Positions 38,501 through 46,117 of a DNA stretch of 64,000 nt are shown piece by piece. Origin of the DNA: Eopsaltria australis (taxonomy: Eukaryota; Chordata; Aves; Passeriformes; Petroicidae); NCBI GenBank assembly GCA_034509425.1, contig JAVTVJ010001688.1:248001-312000 (forward strand), written 5' to 3'. Under the pieces are notes generated by a model, which worked only from the letters and a program-made list of their open reading frames with translations, ran no database searches and had not been told where the DNA came from. The position numbers and the translations under genes were made by a program. Each line of letters begins with the position of its first letter. The first letter of the stretch is position 1.

Positions 38501-41500
38501 TGCTTTCACCTGTAAGTAGTTGTCTGACCCTTTACTTCCTACAGGTACAAGTAATTCTGTTTTCTAGCTTTATCACCTATCTGGGAAGCATAGCTTCCTA
38601 AAATGGTTTGTTTTAGCCCTCTTCTGAGGGACTTCACTGTCAACTGAGATGAGGTAAATAGATCTGTCTCCTTCATACTGCTGAAGATTAGCACTGACTT
38701 TTTTAAGAATGTCAGCATATTTCCCAGTGAAGGAGAGTTCCCTCTTCCACTTCTTGAAAGGGCGTGTTTTGTGCTGTGGTGAAACCTGTGCATTAGATTT
38801 GGCAGCCGATGAGGCCTTTGTCATTGGAGAGTCAATAGAGTCAAAGGTACCTTTTATCTGGTCTTACACTAAAACAGACAATTTGCCCAGTGAAAGTTTG
38901 TATTTTCCTCCAGTAAATCTAGAAGGAACTATGGTGTCCAGCTAAAATGAATTCTTCCCTTTAAGGGGGGGAGGGGGGGGGGAGGGGTAATAATGCTTCA
39001 CAAATGCCTTTTGTTCCTAACTCATTGTACATATCTATACAGAACTACACCTTCTTATTACATTAATAAGACTCACAATGTATTTTTTTTCAGGTTCCCA
39101 TTGATAAGATTTTGCCTAAGGACAAGTTTGAAATTAAGAGTCAATCTGCCACTATAGACCGTCTGGAGATACACAAGCTCACCAAGGAAGATGCTGGTGT
39201 ATACTGGTGTGAAGCTGTTTTTGTTTTAGGGGTCAATAAAGGGAGGTTTGAACTTAAAGTTCTGTCCATCTCAGAACCTCTCAAACCCTTTATAGCAATT
39301 GTGGCTGAAGTTGCTCTTCTTGTAACTCTTATTGCCCTCTATGAGGTGTGTTCGAAAAAGAAAGGAAAAGGTAAGTTTTGGTGGGGATTTTTTGGTTGGT
39401 TGGTTTGGGTTTTTAAAATTAATTTCTAGCTTTCTGTTGAAATTATAGCCAAAGGTAGAAGAGTGTGACCATAGGGCATAATATATGAAGATGTGTCATT
39501 TTCACATCTGTGTTTCTGATAAAATTCCTTCATCTAAAACACTGCAATGCAGAGAGCTTTCACTAAGCAATACTTACCCATAACAGGTTCGATACAGTCT
39601 TGGGTTTTTTTTTTTCCATACCATACAAGGGAATTTAGAGGCTGTAATTTTGGGGGTAATGCTTATGAATGGAAGTAATTCTTGGTAGCCTTGATGGGAG
39701 AAATTTCTTTAAAGAAATTTAGTAAGAAGGAAAAATGCATGTGTCTAATGCATACATAAATGCATGTTATCTATATTTTAAAATACAGGAATGTATAAAC
39801 TTAATATAAATCATATTATATATGTAAAATAAGATTAATAAAACTTTATCAAAATAAGCTTTTTCACAAGAGTTTGGAGGTAATTCCCTTGAATAGATAA
39901 ATGAGGTAATTTGAAATGCAAATTTAAGAAAATTAATAGAATGGAAAAAGTAACGTTTTGTTCCGATTAAGCAATGTGTAAATCTACTAAACAAGAAATT
40001 ATCTATTGATTATTCACTGGATACTTATATATATATAATGCTTCTTTTGTTCTGCAGGAAATGAAAGAGAGTTTGACCAAATTAAGCAACTGTAAGCAAA
40101 AAATTTCTATACTGTAGTTCCGTTTTTGTTCTTATGTGTATTCATGTTGTACAAAACTATACCTTGTTATTGATTCCATTGATAAGGAGGATGATGGTCA
40201 ATGTGAAAGAATGGCTTATTCTTTTCCTTAAGACTTCCTAATTCCAGAGTGAGCAGAACACTGTTTTCTACCTGGGACTTGATTTTGAAAATAGGATTTT
40301 TTTTGTGCTTTTTGTTTGTGTTGGTTTTGGGGTTGTTTTGTTGTTGTTTTTTTTTTTTTTTTTTTTGAGAACACCATGTGTCCTCATTACAAGCTTGTTC
40401 TAGAAGACTATAACTGCAAGGAAGTACCTTTCAGGTGAAAGTGTAACAGAAGTAGCTCTGATTTTTTTCTTTTTCAAAGTATATTTGTCCATATTAACTA
40501 CATTTCTCTCCCTTGCATGTGGTCAAAGCCCTAACTCTTGTGGCTAAGCTTGTAGTTGGTGGGCTGTTGGGAGCTAGCATTGTTGGCTGTTCTGGGGGAT
40601 AACTCCAACTTCTCAGGAGATTTCACTCTGTGGTTGTAGCTTGGGCTCCCTGGGCTGCACTGCCCTGAACCAAAGGAGCAGGTGTAGGCACTTCTGTTGC
40701 TGTGCCGTTGTTCAAGGGTCTGTGGTCTCATGCTGGCTCCCCTGTCCTTAGGATCATGTATTTCTTTAGGCTTGCTTGCTAAAATACCTTATACTTGTCT
40801 CTGTGCCTGTCCTCTGAAGCCTGGTTCCCTTATCTAGCCTGTTTACCGCTTAAAACAAGAGGAAAGTTGCCTAGCAGGTTCTCATTTTAGATGTGTCCAG
40901 CCTACTCTAGTTTTTGTCCCCTTGATCCCTTCTACCCACATGTGTTTGTCTAACCCTTTTTCTTCTGAGTAAGTCTCTTTCCCTCCTTCAATTTTTTTTT
41001 TCTGCATTGACCTTCTTTGTTTTCTTGTGTTGTATTTGCTTTCTCATTCCTCTCTTCAGTGCTGAAAATATATTTTTGTGCTTTTCCACTTACCTGAACA
41101 GACTTAAAGCTCTAATTAATTAGAGAATTAAGTGGGAGTATGTCTTGGGAATATAGTGTGCTATTATACTGCTGACTGTTTGGGGTATGTCTTGGGTTGA
41201 AAATTGAAAAGTTGTCTTCGTTGCACAGCCTGTTTCTCATAAACATGCTGAAAATACCAAGATGGTAACATAGAAGAGTGCACTAAAATAATGTTTTGGG
41301 ATTTGTGGGATGTGGTTCCATTTAATCTTTATTGTGGAATTCTTCGATAAACACATATGAGGAAAATCTATTTAACTATGTACTTCCTGATTCAAGAACT
41401 GAAAGTTTTATTTCTACTATTGGCTGTTCAGAAGATGGATTTGTGTACCAGAGAGTGGCTCCAAAGGAATACGTTTGGTCTGTTATGTCAGGGGATGACT

Positions 41501-41766
41501 AACACAGCTGTATTTGGTTGATGAGGCTATAATTAAATGTCACATCCAGCAATGTATTTAGGTGGGACTCCAGTGAATCACAAACTTTTTTTTAGCATGG
41601 AAACTTTTAATTCAAGTCTTTGTTGTGATGCACAGCGTATTAGCTAGTTTCAGTTTTTCCAGAAAGGGACTGGAAATTATTGTGCTATCTTATAGTTGAG
41701 TTTTGGAATTTACCCTTTTTTTCTTTTAGTAAATCAGAAGACAGCGTTACTGGGACACGCAAGTAG
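23049..41766 (+). CDS. EMB: Embigin, nine coding exons (spliced)
   Basis: Embigin is a single-pass type I membrane glycoprotein of the basigin/neuroplastin family. Family members act as ancillary subunits that bring monocarboxylate transporters (MCT2 for embigin) to the plasma membrane. Coding exons are 23049-23160, 27975-28058, 31041-31118, 33230-33401, 34563-34651, 38038-38162, 39094-39370, 40058-40091 and 41730-41766. They total 1008 nt, or 335 residues plus stop. Every intron is GT...AG and the phases chain. Visible domains: signal peptide about 8-37, stalk 38-92, Ig1 about 93-178 (Cys114, Trp129, Cys163), Ig2 about 179-277 (Cys201, Trp212, and an E-D-A-G-V-Y-W-C motif ending at Cys259), transmembrane about 285-305 with the family's in-membrane acid at Glu292, then a Lys-rich tail. 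N-glycosylation sequons are at Asn62 and Asn216. Length from Met8 is 328, close to mammalian embigin (about 327). Identification rests on recalled similarity in the transmembrane segment and the EFDQIKQLKSEDS tail. Neuroplastin and basigin fit less well. Confidence 0.93.
26130..26895. repeat. Copy A of a duplicated intronic block
   Basis: Collinear, diverged match to 28910-29700 in the same orientation. Anchors: AAGGAAGAAAG at 26148, CTGGCACCTTCTAAATTTATCAT-like at 26250, ACTGGTT at 26654, GCAGATGGTGCAAGCC at 26686 and GGCATGC at 26853. Distances to the partner anchors are 2780, 2772, 2783, 2783 and 2804 bases. It is either an old dispersed repeat or part of a tandem duplication that includes the neighbouring exon. 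Confidence 0.7.
26916..26974 (+). mobile_element. CR1 LINE 3' tip
   Basis: About 60 bp matching the last bases of CR1 in + orientation: GAGTTGGACTGGATCCTTGTGGGTC, TCTTCCAATCAGAATATTCTGTG and the final TTTTGTGATC. Confidence 0.75.
27975..28058 (+). CDS. EMB: EMB exon 2: N-terminal stalk
   Basis: An 84-bp symmetric phase 1-1 exon, residues 38-66. The acceptor is a long T tract ending TCTAG at 27974 and the donor is GTAATT at 28059. It encodes a Thr/Gln-rich segment (DPVTTTQDFTQTQ...) with one N-glycosylation sequon, Asn62-Glu-Ser. There is no cysteine and no recognisable fold, as expected for the poorly conserved region between signal peptide and Ig1 in embigins. It resembles exon 3 in phase, size and a shared D-F motif. 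Confidence 0.88.
28910..29700. repeat. Copy B of a duplicated intronic block
   Basis: Partner of 26130-26895. Anchors: GAGGAAGAAAG at 28928, CTGGTGCCTTCTGAATGTGTCAT-like at 29022, ACTGGTT at 29437, GCAGATGGAGCAAGCC at 29469 and GGCATGC at 29657. By eye the two are clearly related but well diverged, so the event is old. Confidence 0.7.
30602..30655. repeat. Interrupted poly-T tract
   Basis: Two long T runs separated by GGTTGGTTGGTTTGG. It is low-complexity and likely variable in length. Confidence 0.85.
31041..31118 (+). CDS. EMB: EMB exon 3: N-terminal stalk
   Basis: A 78-bp symmetric phase 1-1 exon, residues 66-92. The acceptor is TTAGTTTCAG at 31040 and the donor is a consensus GTGAGT at 31119. 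It encodes DFPTQEVKPAGKENTYDVLE and a short acidic/hydrophobic end leading to the first Ig domain. There are no cysteines. Because it is symmetric, skipping it would keep the frame, so an isoform without it is possible. Confidence 0.88.
31119..33229 (+). other. EMB: EMB intron 3
   Basis: A 2.1-kb GT-AG intron of AT-rich unique sequence. No repeat or gene recognised. Confidence 0.8.
33230..33401 (+). CDS. EMB: EMB exon 4: first half of Ig domain 1
   Basis: A 172-bp exon, phase 1 in and phase 2 out, residues 92-148. The acceptor is ACCTTATAG at 33229 and the donor is a perfect GTAAGT at 33402. It contains the B-strand cysteine of Ig1 (Cys114, in V-E-L-T-C) and the core tryptophan (Trp129, in V-T-W-K-K). 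The second cysteine is in exon 5, so Ig1 is split between two exons, as is common in this family. Confidence 0.92.
33402..34562 (+). other. EMB: EMB intron 4
   Basis: A 1.2-kb GT-AG intron inside the Ig1 coding region. AT-rich; nothing else recognised. Confidence 0.8.
34563..34651 (+). CDS. EMB: EMB exon 5: second half of Ig domain 1
   Basis: An 89-bp exon, phase 2 in and phase 1 out, residues 149-179. The acceptor follows a T8 tract and TTTAAAG at 34562; the donor is GTAGTT at 34652. It carries the F-strand pattern Q-L-G-S-Y-T-C (Cys163), which completes the Ig1 disulfide, and then a final beta strand (A-T-F-H-L-Q). Confidence 0.92.
35820..36266 (-). pseudogene. Antisense open frame, possible retrocopy remnant
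   Basis: 148 codons open on the minus strand between TAA (complement of 36267-36269) and a stop at 35820. The translation has a protein-like composition in its first half, with segments such as G-E-L-D-I-G-N-T-S-N-N-L-K-L-P-S-G-K and S-R-G-V-Y-T-N-T-L-L-I-F-Q-F-E. An A-rich stretch with AATAAA follows the stop on the minus strand. I do not recognise the protein. There is no good start codon: the first ATG is deep inside. It could be a decayed processed copy or chance. Confidence is low. Confidence 0.22.
37749..37771. repeat. Poly-T run
   Basis: An uninterrupted run of about 23 T, 267 bases before the exon 6 acceptor. Confidence 0.85.
38038..38162 (+). CDS. EMB: EMB exon 6: first half of Ig domain 2
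   Basis: A 125-bp exon, phase 1 in and phase 0 out, residues 179-220. The acceptor is CTTGTTCTTAG at 38037 and the donor is GTAAGG at 38163. It encodes the start of Ig2: P-I-I-T-Y-L-G-D-K-A, B-strand Cys201, the W-V-W core (Trp210, Trp212) and an N-glycosylation sequon at Asn216-Gly-Thr. Confidence 0.92.
38573..38926 (-). pseudogene. Antisense protein-like frame, likely retrocopy fragment
   Basis: On the minus strand a frame with one internal stop reads first V-P-S-R-F-T-G-G-K-Y-K-L-S-L-G-K-L-S, then the stop, then about 95 codons to the TGA at 38573-38575. That part includes F-D-S-I-D-S-P-M-T-K-A-S-S-A-A, R-P-F-K-K-W-K-R-E-L-S-F and A-D-I-L-K-K-V-S-A-N-L-Q-Q-Y. The Lys/Ser-rich, helix-friendly composition looks like genuine protein rather than random translation. 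I cannot name the parent gene. The internal stop and the lack of other exons argue for a decayed processed pseudogene lodged in EMB intron 6. The overlapping frame at 38709-38945 (+) is its shadow. Confidence 0.35.
38965..38986 (+). repeat. G-rich tract, quadruplex-prone
   Basis: G7-A-G10-A-G4 on the non-template (sense) strand, 107 bases upstream of the exon 7 acceptor. It fits the pattern for an intramolecular G-quadruplex in the pre-mRNA. Confidence 0.75.
39094..39370 (+). CDS. EMB: EMB exon 7: Ig2 end and transmembrane helix
   Basis: A 277-bp exon, the largest coding exon, phase 0 in and phase 1 out, residues 221-313. The acceptor is a T8 tract plus CAG at 39093; the donor is a perfect GTAAGT at 39371. 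It contains the L-T-K-E-D-A-G-V-Y-W-C signature that closes Ig2 at Cys259. The transmembrane helix follows, from about Pro285 to Val305 (F-I-A-I-V-A-E-V-A-L-L-V). Glu292 lies inside the membrane segment, the hallmark used by basigin-family proteins to pair with transporters. A basic stop-transfer run (K-K-K-G-K) follows. Confidence 0.95.
39371..40057 (+). other. EMB: EMB intron 7
   Basis: A 0.69-kb GT-AG intron, AT-rich, nothing else recognised. Confidence 0.8.
40058..40091 (+). CDS. EMB: EMB exon 8: juxtamembrane cytoplasmic tail
   Basis: A 34-bp micro-exon, phase 1 in and phase 2 out, encoding G-N-E-R-E-F-D-Q-I-K-Q-(L). The acceptor is TTCTGCAG at 40057 and the donor is GTAAGC at 40092. 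Read through without splicing, the frame would stop at the TAA that overlaps the donor. The peptide matches the recalled cytoplasmic E-F-E-Q-I-E-Q-L of mammalian embigin, which supports both the exon and its frame. Confidence 0.9.
40092..41729 (+). other. EMB: EMB intron 8
   Basis: A 1.6-kb GT-AG intron separating the two cytoplasmic-tail exons. It includes a poly-T run at 40347-40366. The antisense frame at 40531-40731 has no recognisable protein. Confidence 0.8.
41730..41766 (+). CDS. EMB: EMB exon 9: C-terminal tail and stop
   Basis: The acceptor is TTTTTTTCTTTTAG at 41729. The spliced frame reads L-K-S-E-D-S-V-T-G-T-R-K and stops at TAG 41764-41766. K-S-E-D-S matches the mammalian tail, but the following residues do not. 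The +1 frame of the same exon reads on as H-A-S-S-R-Q-R-R-S-K-S-G-S-L-K-G-E to TAA at 41810-41812, and resembles the known C-terminal R-H-R-K-N-E-S-L-G-Q. The tail therefore looks frame-shifted around the GGG at 41752-41754. This could be a true variant of the species or a sequence error. Confidence 0.82.
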
Positions 41767-42710
41767 TTCTAGGCAGAGAAGAAGTAAATCTGGTTCCTTG
41801 AAAGGTGAGTAAGAGATGAAAAAGAGACCAGAGTTTACTTTTCTCTTGGGCAGCCTAATACTAGGCCAAAAAGTCCACTTTGCCGTTCCAATCTTTTTTT
41901 TTAATGTGGGAGCAGCATAGTACTTAAATCATTGTTTAGGTAAAGTAAGATATAGTGGAACAAGAAATCGAGTCCAGATTGTTTTAAATCCGTTGTTTTG
42001 TCATCATCATTGTGATTTACTAGTTCTGTTAACCTGTGCAGTCTTTAAAATGGGACCCAGGTTAAGCTGCTTGACTCATGATCGTGCAGGAATCCAGTGA
42101 ATGCCAGGGTGAGTGCTGAGGTGCATAAGAGGTGCTGCTGTGTTGAAATCCCCCTCTTTCCAGCTGTATTTTGGGTGTCAAGTGAGTTTATGGAGGAAAG
42201 ATCCTCTGTAATAGCATGTGGGGAATATGACAGTACTGGAGAGATGTGGAAGAGTCTGGGGAAGAAGACTGGGCTTAATAGATGGTGATTGAAAGGACTA
42301 GTTGTGGAATAAGGAAGCAGAGTGTATGTAGCCCCATGAAAGCTATATAATGAACTTCCTGATTCTCTACCCTCTTTACAGTCTGATTATAGGCTGTTTC
42401 TACTTATGCCATCTGGAAATGCTTGTCAGAGGATGGTCTGTCAGTTGGGGACCAATCCTGCACACACTTGTTTCTCTTCTGCATCTGGCACCTCAACCTC
42501 TTATCTGTAGATGAGAAGTGTGAATGACTTTGCATTCATGTCACTGCTGGTTCATCCTCACCACAAGCCGTGTACTCGAGTAAAGATTGTTGCCATAACC
42601 TTTGTTTCAAAGAACAGAAGGAGACATGTCAGGTGGAGTTCACATACAGAGAGTAACAACTCTGAAAGTAATCCAGAACAAATACTTTCCAAGATTGATA
42701 TTTCTGTTTC

Positions 42711-43241
42711 TCTTAGGTTTAACCCCAGCTGGCAACTGAGCCCCATGCAGCCCCTTGCTTTTGCTCTCTCTGGTGGGATGGGGGAGAGAATCAGATGAGT
42801 AAAAATGGGTGAGCTCAGGGGCTGAGATACAGACATCTTAATAGAAGAAAAGAAAAGCTGAACACAGAAGCAAAAGAAAGGATTCAGCCACTATTTATTA
42901 TGGGCAGGCTGATGTTCAGCTCTCTCCAGGAAAGAAGGGCTTCATCATGCTTGAACATGTGTAATAGCTGCTTAGGTTAATCAGGAAAAAAAATGCTGTG
43001 ACTCTAAGTGTCCCCATTTCCCCTTCTTCCTCCAGCTTTACATGCTGCGCATGATGCCCTATGGGATGGAGAATCCCTGTGATCAGCTGGGGGCAGGTGC
43101 TCTGACTGTGCAAGCACTGATGAGCAATACCTAAAGCATTCCTGTGCTATCAACACTGCTTCCAGCACAAATCCAAGCCTAGCCCTATACCAGCTGCTGT
43201 GGAAAAAAAATTAACTTTATTTCAGTAAAAACCAGCATACA
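42711..43241 (-). mobile_element. ERVL-like solo LTR near EMB 3' end
   Basis: Same family as the other three LTRs: GGTTTAACCCCAGCTGGCAACTGAG at the left end; GGATTCAGCCAC and ATGGGCAGGCTGATGTTCAGC in the middle; GCTATCAACACTGC and CCAGCTGCTGTGG toward the right. Minus orientation. The right end is placed at ...CAGCATACA. The left TG terminus and a target-site duplication are not clear, so the left edge is approximate. Confidence 0.85.
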
Positions 43242-43384
43242 AGGATTTACCTGATGTTGGATATGAGGTTCCATTCTTATAAAGTTCTTTTGACACATAG
43301 CACTCTTCTCAGACACATTCTTCTCTGAGAATCACCTCTTTGTCTTCATCTACAGTGTCAAAAGTTTCAATGTCTTAACAGGAA

Positions 43385-43725
43385 AAATGACAGTTGCTCT
43401 CTATAACTCCTTGAAAATAGGTTGTAGCAAGGAGGATCAGTCTCTTCTTCCAAGTAGCAAGTGATGGAACAGGAGGAAATGGCCTCAAGCTGTATCAGGG
43501 GGGGGTTTAGATCACATATTAGAAAAACTTTCTTCACTGGTGGGTGGTCAGGCATCAGAAAAGGCTGCACAGGGAAGTGATGAAATAATCAACCCTGGGC
43601 ATGCTCAGAAGGTGTGTGGTGTGGCACTTAGGGTTATGGTTTACTGCTAAATGTGATGATGCTGAGTTAATGGTTGTACTTGATGGTCTTAGAGATCTTT
43701 TCTAATCTAAACGATTCTATGATTT
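43385..43725 (+). mobile_element. CR1 LINE, 3' fragment
   Basis: About 340 bp of CR1 3' end in + orientation. Phrases include TTGCTCTCTATAACTCCTTG, AGTAGCAAGTGATGGAACAG, GAGGAAATGGCCTCAAGCTG, GTGGTCAGGCATCAGAA and the end AAACGATTCTATGATTTG. The antisense frame at 43367-43570 lies inside it and is not a gene. Confidence 0.92.
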
Positions 43726-45422
43726 GCTGTGCAAATTGGACCATTCAAAAATATTGATGTATTGATCAGAATGTTTATTTTCAAACAAATATGGGAAAAT
43801 ACTAAGAAGCAAAATAGCAGAATTCATAGTATAATGAAATGTGTTTATTCTTTTATTGCAGCAGATTTAAGCCAACAGAAGTGGAAATCATCACAAAGCT
43901 ACAGAAGTTGTATGCAGCTATGCATTTTAAACATTCAGTATGTTTTGAAGTAAGGTCCTCTACATTTGAGAAATAAGAAGCTTTTAAAATAGCTCTGAAA
44001 CTACTCATTTTATGGAGATCATAGTATGATCTACTGTATTTAGACCTTTATCTGTAACATTGTCATTTTACTACTAGCACGTGGTTTTTTTATGTGATTA
44101 GGCTTACTGTTGGTTTATGATTGGTCTGTTTAATCTGTATCTCCTAAACTGGAACTGGTGTTTTCACTGAATAAGTGGTCAATATAGAGTGGGCATATTA
44201 TCTGAGTGTTATAAAAATGGATGTGTAAAATCGAAAAAGTATTCCCACCAAAGAAAATGCCTTTTACTTGCTGATGAAGCAAATGTGATGCAGCTGTTTT
44301 TACCAAAGAAACAGTGAAAGGGGAATCTTTATCAGGACTTAAATGAAATATTAAGAGAGTTGTGATTTATTTTGAAAATAGTAAAACTAATCCTCATTTT
44401 AACTTTTCTTAGCTTCATTCTGAGTTCCACTATATTGTAGTCCTTAGTAGGCTAAACATTTAAATATCATACAGCTTAGATATTTCAGAGTAGATGAAAG
44501 AAGTAATGGGGATATACAGTACCTTCTCAGACTATAATTGCAATAATTCCTTATGCTTGAAAAAAATCACTGCACTCTCTGGGGCTCCAAAACCAGTTTG
44601 GTTATTATAATTTATACAGAATGCTGAATTTTCAGGAATATGCCTATATATGCTTCTGATCATACATACTGTCTAGTTGGTACTTCTACTTCTTTCAGCA
44701 AACTGTTATTTCTTAAACTCCTTGCAAAGCACAGAGTGGGTCTTGAACAGCTAAATTTTTCAGGGTAATAAGATAAAGCAGCATGAATACCAGTACTTCA
44801 CTAATATAAAAATTGTGACTTTGCTATTAATGATTTACAGTACTGCTTTAGTTGCCATAATACCTTTTGGTTGCATTATGCATTCAGCAAATGAAAAATG
44901 TCCAGCTAATAAGAAAACAGTTGGTTGCATCAGTTACCTTTGTTTGAAATAATTAAAACTTCAGGCTGTTTTCTTGGAAGTGGGAGACAAAATCCTGTCT
45001 GATGCATGCTTTTGTTTTTAGGTTTTTTTAATTAAAAAATTGATTTTTCAGTTTGAAGAACTACAAGATCCAAATAAGACACAATGAGAAGTATAAAAGC
45101 ATTAAGTGATTGACTGTAACGAGTGAACACTGATAAAGATTCCCCTTGCTTAGATACTGTGTTTATTATATTTTGCCTTAGAGTTTCTATGCACTATTAA
45201 AACCAGAATGCATTTGCAGTTTTTTATATGAAAATTATATAAATTATATTAATTTCTCATTGATGCAAGTGTTTTATTGTAGCAAGTAAATGTTGGCAGT
45301 TTTAAAAGGCTTACTTCTGTATATTGTTTGACACATGTTAGAGTTTGTAGTAATTTGTTTCATGTAGGCAGTTAAATAGTAAAAAATGTTGTCTTACTTG
45401 GAGATCTAAGAATTATATTCTG

Positions 45423-45428
45423 AATAAA
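45423..45428 (+). terminator. EMB: Candidate EMB polyadenylation signal
   Basis: Canonical AATAAA at the end of an AT-rich, UTR-like stretch, the best-placed signal downstream of the stop. Further AATAAA hexamers occur at about 47334 and 48746, and a weaker ATTAAA near 45197. Confidence 0.4.
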
Positions 45429-46066
45429 GCAGCATTAATATATTTTGCAATGGAAATGAGGCTAGATACTGTCTGGAAAAAAGCCCACCTTTCTGCCTTC
45501 ACTTGGCATTCCTACGTGATCGTGCAGTTGGGCTATATAGTCTTGGCTAACATAGGCAAGTCATACAAATAGGTTTTTGGCATTAGCGTGAAAAACCTGG
45601 ATTAAGCATGGATTTTAGAGGCAGCACATCTTAGATCTATCAGGACTATATTAGCTTGGTCAGACTGGCTGCTGAAACTATACCTTTGCCTTGACCTAGC
45701 TCTAGCATGTTCTGCTTGCTTTCTCTGAAGGGTTTGGTGTTTATTTTTAGGTTGGTAAGTAGTTTTTCATCATTTTAAGTGGTTTTATTCATTGCTATCC
45801 TAGGTTTAAACCCTTTTGGGCTGCCCTACAGAGGGGAATAACATATTAAATGGTAAATATTAAGTAATTGGCATAATTAATGGTCAATTTCAAAGGCATA
45901 AACCTTACTTTTCTTATTTCAAGTACTCCAAGGAGCTGTGGAAATCTTGAAATTTATCTTTTGAGAAGTAGGTGTTGTGTATGTTCAAAACATTCCTATT
46001 GCAGTTGCTTTATGATCTTAGCATTGAATGGAACAAAAACTTGGTTACTTTAAAAAAACCCCAAAT

Positions 46067-46117
<51 letters not shown>

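Larger units (their letters stand above)
38163..39093 (+). other. EMB: EMB intron 6
   Basis: A 0.93-kb GT-AG intron that splits Ig2. It contains an antisense protein-like frame (38573-38926) and a G-rich tract (38965-38986) close to the exon 7 acceptor. Confidence 0.8.
41767..45428 (+). other. EMB: Probable EMB 3' UTR / 3' gene end
   Basis: Downstream of the stop the sequence has no coding gene. The stretch 43960-45430 is AT-rich and unique and looks like vertebrate 3' UTR, ending at an AATAAA at 45423. A strong donor-like site (AAAG/GTGAGTAAG) at 41805 and a good acceptor at 43861 (TATTCTTTTATTGCAG) raise the possibility of a spliced 3' UTR that removes the LTR and CR1 lying between them. 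The true end of the transcript cannot be fixed from sequence. Confidence 0.45.

Noticed and set aside
40058..40096. EMB ending at exon 8 with L-stop (CTG TAA)
   Set aside because: The TAA overlaps a good GTAAGC donor. Splicing to exon 9 yields K-S-E-D-S, which matches the known embigin tail, so exon 8 is not terminal.
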